From NCBI RefSeq assembly GCF_029543085.1, contig NZ_CP119967.1, positions 832,501 to 896,500 of the forward strand: a stretch of DNA of 64,000 nucleotides, given 5' to 3'. This document shows positions 48,642-57,925 of the stretch, one piece after another. The position numbers and the translations under genes are program-made. Origin of the DNA: Pseudomonas sp. A34-9. Its GTDB lineage: Bacteria; Pseudomonadota; Gammaproteobacteria; Pseudomonadales; Pseudomonadaceae. Every line of letters begins with the position of its first letter. Within the stretch, counting starts at the first letter, position 1. A model generated the notes under the pieces. That model was not told the DNA's origin and searched no databases. It was given only the letters and a program-made list of their open reading frames with translations.

Positions 48642-48717
48642 AAAAGATCGCAGCCTGCGGCAGCTCCTACATGGGAATGCGAGCTCCTGTAGGAGCTGCC
48701 GAAGGCTGCGATCTTTT
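48642..48717. repeat. Intergenic inverted repeat, GATCGCAGCC family
   Basis: AAAAGATCGCAGCCTGCGGC and, inverted, GCCGAAGGCTGCGATCTTTT lie on either side of about 30 bases. Same arms as 29050-29119 and 56378-56463. One arm differs at a single base (CCTGCGG versus CCTTCGG). Confidence 0.8.
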
Positions 48718-48826
48718 GATCGATGTCTCATAGTGGCACTCTGAGATTAAAGAAAGCCATCAACAGGCCGAATTGCTGACATCCACCCCGTCTACACTGT
48801 GGGGCCAATCAGTCAGGGAGCACCCC

Positions 48827-49195
48827 ATGAGCTTCGGCAAAACCACCCCGATCCTGCGGATCTTCGATGAAGCCAAAGCTGTCGAGTTTTACGTCGACTT
48901 CCTCGGTTTCAAGATCGACTGGCAGCATCGCTTCGAGGCGAATTTTCCGTTGTATCTGCAGGTGTCGCGCGGTGAATGTGTGCTGCATTTGTCCGAACAT
49001 CATGGCGATGCGTGCCCGGGTTCGGCATTGCGTATCGAGACGGATGAGCTGGAGGCGTTTCAGCAGCAGTTGGTGGCCAAGGATTACAAGTTCTCGCACC
49101 CGGGTATTCAGGCGATGCCGTGGGGGAGTCAGGACATGACCATCGTTGATCCGTTTGGTAATCGGTTGGTGTTTACCAACGCCATCAGCCTCTGA
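48827..49195 (+). CDS. Glyoxalase/bleomycin-resistance-fold protein
   Basis: The 122-aa protein has the VOC fold: TPILRIFDEAKAVEFYVDFLGF, an internal ECVLHLSEHHGD strand and MTIVDPFGNRLVFT at the end. It resembles bleomycin-binding proteins of the Ble type in length and in the GFKIDWQHR stretch, but chromosomal members usually have other or unknown roles. ATG 48827 is preceded by CAGGGAG; the longer frame upstream is not likely to be translated. Confidence 0.85.
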   Translation: MSFGKTTPILRIFDEAKAVEFYVDFLGFKIDWQHRFEANFPLYLQVSRGECVLHLSEHHGDACPGSALRIETDELEAFQQQLVAKDYKFSHPGIQAMPWGSQDMTIVDPFGNRLVFTNAISL

Positions 49196-49204
49196 AGCGA
49201 AAAG

Positions 49205-49398
49205 CCCCTCACCCTAGCCCTCCCGAAACGTCGGACCGCCCAGAGGGAGAGGGGACCGATCCGGGGATGCTTGAGAGATACACCGACCTGAACCTGCTCG
49301 GTCGAATCCATAATCGACTCGTTTATTCAGGTCGATGTATAGAGCCAGACACCTCGGTCGGCCCCCTCTCCCTCCGGGAGAGGGCTGGGGTGAGGGGA
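49205..49398. repeat. Inverted repeat CCCTCACCC.../GGGTGAGGGG
   Basis: CCCCTCACCCTAGCCCTCCC (49205-49224) and an inverted near-copy, GGGAGAGGGCTGGGGTGAGG (49377-49396), bracket a region that also contains AGAGGGAGAGGGG and CCCCTCTCCCT inner arms. A similar half-site pair occurs at 61444-61480. No gene lies inside. Confidence 0.65.
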
Positions 49399-49419
49399 AA
49401 ATGGCACACCGCAAAAAGA

Positions 49420-49460
49420 CGCCCGCCACCTAACCATCACAGTTGGGCGGCGGGCTTTTT
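49420..49460. terminator. Bidirectional terminator
   Basis: CGCCCGCC and GGCGGGC form the stem; AAAAAG precedes it on the left and CTTTTT follows on the right, so it can act on both strands. It lies just beyond the stop of the minus-strand DUF6124 gene. Confidence 0.75.
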
Positions 49461-49462
49461 CG

Positions 49463-49829
49463 TTAGTCGGTCGGCACTAACCTGTCCAGCACGCGATTGA
49501 CGGCCATTTCCGCCACCATCACCACTTGCGCAATACCTTGCAGGGTTTTGCGGTGCGTGCCTTCGACTTGCGCGGCGTGATTATTGAGCATGACGGTCGC
49601 CGAACCCAGGGTTTCGCTGGCGTCGGCCAGCAGGGATTCGGTGTCTGCCTTGGGGTTGGCCATGTACACTCGTGTTGGGGGAGTAGGGCGTGGCCATGAG
49701 GTCGGCGTTTGTGGGGCCGAGATAGTGATCCAGTGCGCGCTCGGCAGCTTCGTGGAATTTCTTCGAATCAGGGGATGCGTAGGGGGAGGCCGGGTCGGTG
49801 ACCGGTGGATTTGGCGTTACTTTGAACAT
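49463..49829 (-). pseudogene. DUF6124-family gene with a frameshift
   Basis: Compared with the intact paralogue at 62213-62596, the reading is split over two frames. The first (from ATG 49829) encodes MFKVTPNPPVTDPASPYAS through ATPYSPNTS and then diverges. The second begins VYMANPKADTESLLADASE and runs to VNRVLDRLVPTD. A single extra base near 49667 (in ACGAGTGTAC) explains it. The product of an intact gene would be about 122 aa, with no known function. The rest of the gene shows no other damage, so the shift is recent, or a sequencing error, or programmed. Confidence 0.75.
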
Positions 49830-50140
49830 GGGAGCGTACCTTTTAAAGCCGCATCCATTTCGCCGCTAAGCAAAAGGGAGGCAGCTGTGCGCAAGTTAGC
49901 GGACCGGTCGCTTCCCACCCCGGCGCACCCGAAGGTGCCATGCGCACAGCCACCATCAAGCGCAGGCAAATACCTGACAGGATGATACTCGTGCAGCGGG
50001 GAGCGAATGTAGCCGAGCCGCTAAGCTCGATCACTGGGAATCAGTGATGGAATCAAGTTACGCAGCATGCTCCAGGCGCACAAGCCGGCGGATTCTGGCG
50101 CAGGCGTAGGCAGCGGCGCAAGGATTTGTGGGTTGTTTCG
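49830..50140 (-). ncRNA. Conserved structured upstream element of the DUF6124 gene (copy 1)
   Basis: About 300 bp upstream of the DUF6124 start is closely similar to 62597-62940 although neither encodes a supported protein. Read on the minus strand it contains a UUCG-capped hairpin (GCACCTTCGGGTGC, 49925-49938), an ATCACTG/CAGTGAT hairpin and, next to the start, CCGCTAA...TTAGCGG around a conserved loop containing AGCTGCCTCCCTTTTG. In the second copy the UUCG hairpin reads GCATCTTCGGATGC, a paired change that keeps the stem. It is probably a structured 5' leader or small RNA; function unknown. Confidence 0.6.
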
Positions 50141-50239
50141 CGTAACGCTGAGTGTCTTTAAACAGCTACGGTGTGAGGGGTTTATTGCGCTACAGAGTTC
50201 GGGGAATTATCTGTCGGATCTTGGTGCGGCGACTGGCAA

Positions 50240-50332
50240 TTCGCGAGCAGGCTCGCTCCCACAGTAGTTCTTTAGTGAACACAGATGATGTATCGCACAT
50301 AAATCCCATGTGGGAGCGAGCCTGCTCGCGAA
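50240..50332. repeat. REP-type inverted repeat pair
   Basis: TTCGCGAGCAGGCTCGCTCC and, inverted, GGAGCGAGCCTGCTCGCGAA are separated by about 50 bases. It belongs to the same family as 26993-27074 and 59920-60026. It lies immediately downstream of the araC-type gene on the minus strand. Confidence 0.82.
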
Positions 50333-50345
50333 GAGGCCCGCGAAG

Positions 50346-51362
50346 TCACCCACGATGCATCTGCCGAAACTCCCCCGGCGGCATCCCGCGCCGACTCTTG
50401 AACGTGCGGTGAAACGAGCGTGGTTCGGTAAACCCCAGATACTGCGCAATGTCCTGAATCGGCAAGCTGCTATTGAGCAAATAATGCTCAGCCAGCTCCT
50501 GACGCAAATCATCGAGAATCTGCTGATACGACGTCCCCGCCTGATGCAGCTGCCGCTGCAACGTGCGCACTGAAACAGCGAGCTGCTCGGCTACCTGTTC
50601 CTTGCGCGGCAAACCCTCCTTGAGCAACTGCCGCAGAATGTTTTTCACCTGCTGCGCGAGCGACACATCCTCCAGCGTCGCCATCAATCCCAGCGCATGT
50701 TCTTCCAGCGTGCGCAGTAACTGCGCATCCGCCTGACGCAACGGCAACTGCAAATAAGCCAGCGGTACGATCAGCGCCGAATACGCCTGATCAAACAGCA
50801 CCGGGCAATCGAAAAACGCTTGATATTGCGCTGACGTCGCTTCGGCCGGGCACGCATGTTCCAGCCAGACAGCGGCCGGCGACATCTGCGTATCGGCGAT
50901 CCAGCGGGCATAGTGCAGCCATGAGCCAAGCACGTTTTCCACCAGGTGGCGACGAATCCGCGGGCGCTGATAGCGGCAGCTCCAGATCAGATGCACATGG
51001 CCATCCTGCACCTGCGCGCGGCTGACGCCCATGTCGCCGACCAGTTTTTCGAACGGCATGATCCGGCTCATCGCATCGCCCAGCGTCGCGCAGTTCATGG
51101 TGATGTAGCCGAGCACGCTCCACGAATTGGGCAGGACGAAATTCGCCGCGTTGAGGCCAAACAATGGATCGCCCGAGTGTTCGCAAAAATAATCGAGCAA
51201 GCGTTCATGCGCTTCACCGGGCAAACGCAGGGTGTTATCGCTCAACTGCTGCGCCTGCAAACCCGCCGCCGCCAACGCAGGTTCAATGGCCATGCCGAGT
51301 TGTTCGGCATGGCGCAGGTATTTGAGCAGTGGCGGAACCGAGGTGAAGCCGAGCGATTGCAT
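50346..51362 (-). CDS. AraC-family transcriptional regulator with Arabinose_bd-type N-terminus
   Basis: The 338-aa protein from ATG 51362 (AAAGGA upstream) has an N-terminal ligand-binding domain of the type found in OruR/ArgR-like AraC proteins (VPPLLKYLRHAEQLGMAIE, GYITMNCATLGDAMSRI) and a C-terminal double helix-turn-helix (LAVSVRTLQRQLHQAGTSY, IQDIAQYLGFTEPRSFHRTF). The frame is open much further upstream into the divergent gene but that part is a shadow. It is divergent from the FAD oxidase-GlpD-kinase operon and probably activates it in answer to a lipid or glycerol-type signal (inference). Confidence 0.9.
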   Translation of the reverse strand: MQSLGFTSVPPLLKYLRHAEQLGMAIEPALAAAGLQAQQLSDNTLRLPGEAHERLLDYFCEHSGDPLFGLNAANFVLPNSWSVLGYITMNCATLGDAMSRIMPFEKLVGDMGVSRAQVQDGHVHLIWSCRYQRPRIRRHLVENVLGSWLHYARWIADTQMSPAAVWLEHACPAEATSAQYQAFFDCPVLFDQAYSALIVPLAYLQLPLRQADAQLLRTLEEHALGLMATLEDVSLAQQVKNILRQLLKEGLPRKEQVAEQLAVSVRTLQRQLHQAGTSYQQILDDLRQELAEHYLLNSSLPIQDIAQYLGFTEPRSFHRTFKSRRGMPPGEFRQMHRG

Positions 51363-51572
51363 GATCCCATTCCTTTGATCAACGGCGGCGGAGGCGGATG
51401 AATAGCCTGAAAGGTAATTTGAAACCACGGCTAAAGTAAATGGCTGACGCTTGCGCGACGTTTGACTCAATTGGCTACACGAACTGGCCGGATGCGACCG
51501 TGACACTTTGCGGCCGCTGGCTAGTATGGGGGCCTGAAAGTTCACTGATCCGACGGTTAAAAGGACACACGC

Positions 51573-53168
51573 ATGCGACGCTGGAACGGCTGGGGAGAGG
51601 CAAGCACGGTGGTCGAACTGCCGGCCCAGGGCGCGGAGTTTCTTCATCAACGACTGGGCGAGGGGCGAGCGCTGCCCGATGCCACACTGGAGGCGGCATT
51701 GGCGCGCGTGCCGGCTTCGCGGTTGCCGGTGCACGCGTTGTACAGCGTCGATGCCCATGACCGCTTGCTGCATGCCCGAGGCCAGAGCCTGCCGGACTGG
51801 CTGGCGTTGCGCGAAGGTGCTTTGGGCAATTACCCCGATGCGGTGGCATTTCCCGAGACCGCTGAGCATATTCGCCAGTTGCTGGCGCTCGCCGATGAAC
51901 AGGACGTGTGCCTGATCCCGTATGGCGGCGGTACGTCGGTGGCCGGGCACATCAATCCACCAAATTCTGCGCGGCCAGTGGTGACGGTTTCACTGGCGCG
52001 GATGAATCGCCTGATCGACCTCGATGAACAGAGTCTGCTCGCGACATTCGGTCCCGGTGCGAGCGGGCCGCAGGTAGAAAGTCAGTTGCGTGCGCGGGGC
52101 TATACGCTGGGGCATTTCCCGCAGTCGTGGGAGTTGTCGACACTGGGCGGTTGGGTCGCCAGTCGTTCCAGCGGTCAGCAGTCGTTGCGCTATGGCCGGA
52201 TCGAGCAGTTATTTGCTGGCGGAACGCTGGAGACCTTCGCCGGGCCGATGCACATTGCAACCTTCCCGGCTTCGGCAGCGGGGCCCGATTTGCGAGAAGT
52301 GGTGCTCGGCTGTGAAGGCCGTTTCGGGATCATTTCCGAGGTCAAAGTAAGGGTCAGCGCATTGCCTGCGGATGAGCGCTTCTACGGCGTGTTTTTGCCC
52401 AGTTGGACCAAGGCGCTGCAAGCCATCCGCCAATTGGCTCAGGCGCGCGTGCCGCTGTCGATGCTGCGTTTATCCAACGCCGTGGAGACCGAAACGCAAC
52501 TGGCATTGGCCGGTCATCCGCAGCAAATCGCCTGGCTGGAAAAATACCTGAGCCTGCGCGGTGCTGGCGCGGGCAAATGCCTGCTGACCTTTGGCGTGAC
52601 CGGCAATCGTCGGCAAAACGCGTTGTCGTTAAAGCAGGCACGTCAGCATCTGAAGGCCTTCGACGGTGTGTTCACCGGCACCTTGCTCGGCAAGAAATGG
52701 GCGCAAAACCGCTTCCGTTTCCCTTACCTGCGCGAGAACCTGTGGAACGCCGGTTACGTGGTCGACACCCTGGAAACCGCCACCGACTGGAGCCATGTCG
52801 ATAACCTGCTCAACCTCGTCGAAAACAGCCTGCGTGATGCCTTGGCCGCGGAGGGCGAGCGCGTGCATGTGTTCACGCACTTGTCCCACGTCTACGGCGA
52901 AGGCTCGAGCATCTACACCACTTACGTGTTTCGCCCGGCGGCTGACTATCCGGCGACGCTGGCGCGCTGGAAAGCGCTCAAACACGCGGCCAGTCAGACC
53001 ATCGTTGACAACCACGGCACCATCAGTCACCAGCACGGTGTCGGCAAGGATCACGCGCCGTACCTGTTGCGTGAGAAAGGCGCACTGGCGATGGACACCT
53101 TGCAGGCGCTGAGCAAACATTTCGATCCTGCCGGGCGCCTCAACCCCGGCACGCTATTGCCGGAGTGA
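51573..53168 (+). CDS. FAD-binding oxidase resembling alkyldihydroxyacetonephosphate synthase
   Basis: The 531-aa protein has the vanillyl-alcohol-oxidase-type FAD domain (AVAFPETAEHIRQLLALADE, LIPYGGGTSVAGHINPP, HFPQSWELSTLGGWVASRSSG) and a C-terminal cap ending with DNHGTISHQHGVGKDHAPY. That last motif corresponds to the histidine-rich active-site loop of AGPS, the ether-lipid enzyme that swaps acyl for alkyl on dihydroxyacetone phosphate. In bacteria such proteins may act on glycerol ethers or related phosphates. Start ATG 51573 follows AAAAGGA. It overlaps the following reading frame. Confidence 0.82.
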   Translation: MRRWNGWGEASTVVELPAQGAEFLHQRLGEGRALPDATLEAALARVPASRLPVHALYSVDAHDRLLHARGQSLPDWLALREGALGNYPDAVAFPETAEHIRQLLALADEQDVCLIPYGGGTSVAGHINPPNSARPVVTVSLARMNRLIDLDEQSLLATFGPGASGPQVESQLRARGYTLGHFPQSWELSTLGGWVASRSSGQQSLRYGRIEQLFAGGTLETFAGPMHIATFPASAAGPDLREVVLGCEGRFGIISEVKVRVSALPADERFYGVFLPSWTKALQAIRQLAQARVPLSMLRLSNAVETETQLALAGHPQQIAWLEKYLSLRGAGAGKCLLTFGVTGNRRQNALSLKQARQHLKAFDGVFTGTLLGKKWAQNRFRFPYLRENLWNAGYVVDTLETATDWSHVDNLLNLVENSLRDALAAEGERVHVFTHLSHVYGEGSSIYTTYVFRPAADYPATLARWKALKHAASQTIVDNHGTISHQHGVGKDHAPYLLREKGALAMDTLQALSKHFDPAGRLNPGTLLPE

Positions 53169-53173
53169 CGGCC

Positions 53174-54769
53174 ATGAGTCAGAACTGGAATGCCGCATGG
53201 CGCCAGCAGATTCTGCCGACGCTGGCAGACGAGAGCTGGGATCTGATCGTCATCGGCGGCGGCATCAGTGGCGCCGGAATCCTGCGCGAAGCGGCGCGTC
53301 GAGGCTGGCGCTGTCTGTTGCTGGAGCAGCGCGATTTTGCCTGGGGCACCTCCAGTCGTTCTTCAAAAATGGTCCATGGCGGTTTGCGTTACATCGCCAA
53401 GGGGCAGTGGCGCCTGACCCGCGATTCGGTGCGCGAACGTCAGCGCTTGCTCGACGAAGCGCCGGGGCTGGTCGAGCCGATGAGTTTCCTGATGCCGCAC
53501 TATCGCGGCGGCTTTCCCGGGCGACGAGTGCTGGGTGGCTTGCTGAGCGTGTACGACGCGTTGGCGGGCCGGCGCAGCCATCATTTTCATGACGCGCACC
53601 AGCTGCGATATCTGGCGCCGGGCGTGAGAGAAAATGACCTGCTCGGCGGCACCTGTTTTGTCGATGCACTGACCGATGATGCGCGGCTGGTGATGCGCGT
53701 GTTGAGCGAGGCGCGGGCGGAGGGTGCTGTCGTGGTTAACGGTGTGCGTGTCGAACATTTGCTGCGAGAAAACGGGCGAGTGTGCGGCGTTGAGGTCGAG
53801 GATTGCGAGGCCGGTTCGTCACTGCAATTGCGCTGCGGCGTGCTCGCCGTGGCGACTGGCGCGTGGGCCGAGCGTTTGCGCCCGACTGAGGCTCCCCGGC
53901 AATTACGCCCATTGCATGGCAGCCATTTGTTGCTGCCGGGTTGGCGTTTGCCGGTGGCGCAGGCATTCACTTTTCTGCATCAGCGTGATCGCCGTCCGGT
54001 GTTCGTTTTTCCATGGGAAGGCGCGACGGTGGTGGGCACCACGGACCTCGATCATCACGAGGATCTGGATCAGAGCGCGAGCATTTCTAACGAAGAACTC
54101 GACTACCTGCTGGCCGCCTGCGCGCAACAATTTCCCGCTGCTGAAATCACGGCCAATGACGTGCTGTCGACGTGGTCTGGCGTGCGTCCGGTGGTCGGCA
54201 GGGCGGCGGGCGATCATCAGGACAAACCGTCGAACGAAACCCGTGAACATGTGCTGTGGCAGGAGCCGGGTTGCGTGACGCTGGCCGGCGGCAAACTGAC
54301 CACGTTTCGCCCGCAAGCCCTCGAAGTGCTCAAGGCCTGCGCGGCCATGCTCGAACGCCCCTTCGTCGATGACGCAGCGCCGGTGTTTGCCGCTGTCCCT
54401 GCGCTGGCGATTGCCGGGTTGAGCCGCCATCAGTGGCGACGTCTGGCCGGACGGCATGGCCGAACCCTGCCGAGGCTGGCGCAATTGATCAAAGAGATCG
54501 GTCATGCCACGGTCGGCACCACGGACACTTTATGGGCAGAACTGGCCTTCGCCTGCGAAGCGGAAATGGTCTTGCACCTCGACGATCTGCTGCTGCGTCG
54601 TACGCGTCTCGGTCTACTGCTGCCTCGTGGCGGCGAAGATTATTTCGCCGCGATCCGCCCACTCTGCCAGCCGCGACTGGGCTGGAGCGACGAGCACTGG
54701 CAGGAAGAAATTCAGCGTTATCGGGCGTTGTGGCAACGCCATCACGGTTTGCCGGATGCCACGCCTTGA
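53174..54769 (+). CDS. FAD-dependent glycerol-3-phosphate dehydrogenase family protein (GlpD-like)
   Basis: The 531-aa protein has the GlpD flavin motif ([21 protein letters not shown]), the signature [20 protein letters not shown] and the C-terminal DAO cap (ADEF-type helices after WSGVRPVVG). It would oxidise glycerol 3-phosphate, or an alkyl analogue, to the dihydroxyacetone phosphate form with electrons to quinone at the inner membrane. ATG 53174 follows CGGAG; a GTG nine bases earlier is possible. It lies between the AGPS-like and kinase genes, so it may be dedicated to this pathway rather than the housekeeping GlpD. Confidence 0.9.
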   Translation: MSQNWNAAWRQQILPTLADESWDLIVIGGGISGAGILREAARRGWRCLLLEQRDFAWGTSSRSSKMVHGGLRYIAKGQWRLTRDSVRERQRLLDEAPGLVEPMSFLMPHYRGGFPGRRVLGGLLSVYDALAGRRSHHFHDAHQLRYLAPGVRENDLLGGTCFVDALTDDARLVMRVLSEARAEGAVVVNGVRVEHLLRENGRVCGVEVEDCEAGSSLQLRCGVLAVATGAWAERLRPTEAPRQLRPLHGSHLLLPGWRLPVAQAFTFLHQRDRRPVFVFPWEGATVVGTTDLDHHEDLDQSASISNEELDYLLAACAQQFPAAEITANDVLSTWSGVRPVVGRAAGDHQDKPSNETREHVLWQEPGCVTLAGGKLTTFRPQALEVLKACAAMLERPFVDDAAPVFAAVPALAIAGLSRHQWRRLAGRHGRTLPRLAQLIKEIGHATVGTTDTLWAELAFACEAEMVLHLDDLLLRRTRLGLLLPRGGEDYFAAIRPLCQPRLGWSDEHWQEEIQRYRALWQRHHGLPDATP

Positions 54770-54789
54770 TGCCCCTTGAAGAGAGCTCC

Positions 54790-56358
54790 ATGGATAACCA
54801 CCCGAACAAGCGTTACCTGCTGGCCATCGACAACGGCACCCAGAGCGTGCGTGCCTTGCTCTTCGATTTGCAGGGCAATCTGCTCGGCAAAGGCAAGGTC
54901 GAACTGCAGGCTTATTACTCGACGCAACCGGGCTGGGCCGAGCAGGATCCGGAATATTACTGGGCGAAACTCGGCGAGGCGTGTCAGCAGGTCTGGCAAC
55001 AAACGGGGATTGATCGCTCACAGATTGCCGGCGTTTCCCTGACCACTCAGCGCGGCACGGTGATCAATGTCGATGCCGAAGGCAAGCCGTTGCGCCCGGC
55101 GATTCTGTGGCTCGATCAACGTCAGAGCGAAGTCGACGGCGGCATCAAAGGGCCGTGGGGCTGGTTGTTCAAACTGGTCGGCGCACAGGCCACCGTGGAT
55201 TTTTTTCGTGCCCAGGCTGAGGCTAACTGGATCGCAAAACACCAGCCAGACGTGTGGGCGGCGACCGACAAGTTTTTGCTGCTCTCGGGGTTTCTCACGC
55301 ATCGACTGTGCGGACGTTTTGTCGACTCGGTGGGGTGCTGCGTCGGCTATCTGCCGTTCGACTTCAAACGCCTGAAATGGGCCGCGCCCAGAGACTGGAA
55401 ATGGCAGGCACTGGCGGTACGGCCGGAACAATTGCCGAGCTTGCAAAAACCCGGTGCAACCCTCGGCCACATCACCGCTGAAGCCGCTCGCCACACCGGC
55501 ATTCCCGAAGGCTTGCCGCTGATTGCCGCGGGGGCCGACAAGGCGTGCGAAGTGGTCGGTTCCGGTGTGGTCGATGCGAGCACGGTGTGCCTGTCCTACG
55601 GCACTACGGCGACGATCACCAGCACCCGCTCGCGCTATCTGGAGATCGTCCCGTTGATTCCGCCGTACCCCTCGGCAGTGCCGGATCAGTACAACTGCGA
55701 GGTGATGATTTATCGCGGTTACTGGATGGTCAGCTGGTTCAAGAACGAGTTCGGTTTGCGCGAGATGCAGCAGGCCAAAGAACAGGGTATCGAACCGGAG
55801 CAGTTGTTCGATGCGCTGGTCGATGCGGTGCCGCCGGGATCGATGGGTTTGATGCTGCAACCGTATTGGTCGCCGGGGATTCGCGAGCCGGGTGTCGAGG
55901 CGAAGGGCGCGATGATCGGCTTCGGCGATGTGCACACCAGGGCGCATATTTACCGGGCGATTCTTGAGGGGTTGGCGTATGCCTTGCGCCAAGGCATGGA
56001 GAACATCGAACGACGCTCCAAGGTTTCGATCAAGCGCTTGCGCGTGGCCGGCGGCGGTTCGCAGAGTGATGCGGCGATGCAGCTGACGGCGAATATTTTC
56101 GGCCTGCCGGCGGAGCGTCCGCATGTGTATGAAGCCTCGGGTCTGGGCGCGGCGATTTGTTGTGCGGTGGGGCTTGGGTTGCACGCGGATTTCCCCACGG
56201 CAATTGCCGCAATGACCCGAGTCGGCGCGGTATTCATGCCGCAACCCGATGCACAAAAAATCTACGAACAACTCTACAAAGACGTCTACCTGCGCATGTA
56301 CCGCCAGCTCAAACCGCTGTATCAGAGCATCCGCAAAATCACCGGTTATCCCGCCTGA
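54790..56358 (+). CDS. FGGY-family carbohydrate kinase (glycerol-kinase-like)
   Basis: The 522-aa protein has the two FGGY domains: [18 protein letters not shown] phosphate motif, [27 protein letters not shown], and the C-terminal ATP motif [21 protein letters not shown]. It may phosphorylate glycerol or a glycerol-like polyol, giving the substrate for the GlpD-like enzyme upstream. ATG 54790 (MDNHPNKRY) is used; an in-frame ATG seven codons earlier overlaps the end of the previous gene. The true substrate is not shown by the sequence. Confidence 0.88.
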   Translation: MDNHPNKRYLLAIDNGTQSVRALLFDLQGNLLGKGKVELQAYYSTQPGWAEQDPEYYWAKLGEACQQVWQQTGIDRSQIAGVSLTTQRGTVINVDAEGKPLRPAILWLDQRQSEVDGGIKGPWGWLFKLVGAQATVDFFRAQAEANWIAKHQPDVWAATDKFLLLSGFLTHRLCGRFVDSVGCCVGYLPFDFKRLKWAAPRDWKWQALAVRPEQLPSLQKPGATLGHITAEAARHTGIPEGLPLIAAGADKACEVVGSGVVDASTVCLSYGTTATITSTRSRYLEIVPLIPPYPSAVPDQYNCEVMIYRGYWMVSWFKNEFGLREMQQAKEQGIEPEQLFDALVDAVPPGSMGLMLQPYWSPGIREPGVEAKGAMIGFGDVHTRAHIYRAILEGLAYALRQGMENIERRSKVSIKRLRVAGGGSQSDAAMQLTANIFGLPAERPHVYEASGLGAAICCAVGLGLHADFPTAIAAMTRVGAVFMPQPDAQKIYEQLYKDVYLRMYRQLKPLYQSIRKITGYPA

Positions 56359-56377
56359 AAGCACAGCACCAATCCCC

Positions 56378-56463
56378 TGTAGGAGCTGCCGAAGGCTGCG
56401 ATCTTTTGATCTTGTTTTTTAAGATCAAAGTCAAAAGATCGCAGCCTTCGGCAGCTCCTACAG
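56378..56463. repeat. Long perfect inverted repeat, GATCGCAGCC family
   Basis: CTGTAGGAGCTGCCGAAGGC...GATCTTTTGATCTT and its inverted copy almost meet around a short T-rich loop, making an arm of more than 30 bp. This is the longest member of the family in this window (others 29050 and 48642). It separates the kinase gene from the phospholipase-like gene. Confidence 0.85.
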
Positions 56464-56586
56464 GGACCGTATTGCGATTCTATGTGGCGCCATCGGAGAA
56501 CTTTTCTGGTGAGATCGGACAGTGTCAGCGGCGGGGTCGGTTGTTAGGCTCATCCCCTACGGCACCGCCAATAAGAACGAAAAGCA

Positions 56587-57876
56587 ATGAAGCTGACTTT
56601 CCTCCTGTTGCTGTTTTGTGCAACGGCCCCGAGCGCCTGGGGCTGGTCGAACCATACGGTGGGCAGCTATCTGGCGTTGCAGGACCTGCCGGCGTTGCGC
56701 GATGCGCCAGCGGTTGAAGTCGAGCCACTGGAGCAGTTTCTCCGCGAGCAATACCCAGCCGTGCTGGCGCTGTTGGAGCAACAGGAAAGCTTCGCCCGCG
56801 CGCACTTCGCTCAGTACCCGCCACGCCCCGATCACCTGAAGTTACCGCTCGTGCCAAGTGACAATCTGCGCCACGACTTCCTCACGGCGCTGCGCATCAA
56901 TCCCCAGATTCATCTGGCGATGGTCATCCAGCCAATGCCTGGCAAAGACCTGCCCGAGCGTGAGCACTTGCAGGCCGATCAAGTGATGGTCGAGCAAACC
57001 CTGTCACCCTGGAATCGCCAGCGTTTCATCGTCGTCACCAATCACGAAAAAGTCGCGGCGCTGGCCGTGCTCGCCAGCGCCGCCGACGAGCCGGATTACG
57101 GCCACGACATCAACCTGTTCAGCGACAATCCCGGTGACGTCGCTGCGATCTACGGCTTCGGCCCGCAACCGTTCGGTGATGCGCGTTTCCAGTACAGCTC
57201 GCAGGCGCCGTTCCATATGGGGTTCTTCCATGAAAGCGCGGTGGTCTATGCCGCTGCCGGTTTCCTTGAGCGCAGTTGGCCGGACTGGCGCGCGTATCAA
57301 TACATGGGCCTGGCGCGATTGGCATTTGCCAGCGGTCATCCGTATTGGGGTTATCGCTTTCTCGGCTGGGGCCTGCACCACATTCAGGACCTGACCCAGC
57401 CGTATCACGCCAAGCCGTTGCCCGGCGTCGACCTCGCCAGTCTTCTGCTGCTGGAAGGCAAGGCAATCGCCGGTTTCGCCGAGGACAAACAGGCCTCCAT
57501 CGAGCGTGTCGCTACCCGGCACATGGAAGTGGAGAAGTACCAGTCGACCTGGCTGCGCCGTTTGCTGCGCGCCGGTCAGCCGCATCCGATGCTCGACGCT
57601 TACGCCGATGTGGCTCAAGACAAAACCTACCCGCCGTACTCGGTCGACTACCTGCGCGAAGTGGTCAGCGCCGAGTCCGTCAACGATTCCGCAGCGTTCG
57701 ATGAGGTCATCGGGCAGTGGCTTGAGACAGCACCGACTACCGGTGATTTCAGCAGCGGCAATCAGCTGCATCGCGAAGATTTCGACCATCCGGCACTTAA
57801 CCGGCAACTGTTCAAGTTGCTCGGGCATTTCGGCGCGCACAGTCGAATCTACGTCAGCGCGGGATTGGCACCCTAG
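56587..57876 (+). CDS. Secreted zinc phospholipase-C/P1-nuclease-fold protein
   Basis: The 429-aa protein has a signal peptide whose cleavage (AWG before W20) would leave an N-terminal tryptophan, W-S-N-H-T. In zinc-dependent phospholipase C the mature N-terminal Trp is itself a zinc ligand. The later GWGLHHIQDLTQPYH (H264/H265, D268, H274) is the family's metal-binding signature, and NHE/HESA-type histidines occur between. It would hydrolyse phospholipid head groups in the periplasm or outside the cell, feeding the glycerol-type genes upstream (inference). AAAGCA lies before the ATG; no strong ribosome-binding site is seen. Confidence 0.72.
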   Translation: MKLTFLLLLFCATAPSAWGWSNHTVGSYLALQDLPALRDAPAVEVEPLEQFLREQYPAVLALLEQQESFARAHFAQYPPRPDHLKLPLVPSDNLRHDFLTALRINPQIHLAMVIQPMPGKDLPEREHLQADQVMVEQTLSPWNRQRFIVVTNHEKVAALAVLASAADEPDYGHDINLFSDNPGDVAAIYGFGPQPFGDARFQYSSQAPFHMGFFHESAVVYAAAGFLERSWPDWRAYQYMGLARLAFASGHPYWGYRFLGWGLHHIQDLTQPYHAKPLPGVDLASLLLLEGKAIAGFAEDKQASIERVATRHMEVEKYQSTWLRRLLRAGQPHPMLDAYADVAQDKTYPPYSVDYLREVVSAESVNDSAAFDEVIGQWLETAPTTGDFSSGNQLHREDFDHPALNRQLFKLLGHFGAHSRIYVSAGLAP

Positions 57877-57925
57877 CCCTCGCGGCAGGACAACAAAACA
57901 ATAAAAAACAGGGAAGGAGGAACAC

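Noticed and set aside
49843..50034. Small frames in both DUF6124 upstream elements sharing MVAVRMA
   Set aside because: The similarity extends beyond the frames and includes compensatory stem changes and different stops, which fits RNA conservation better than a protein.
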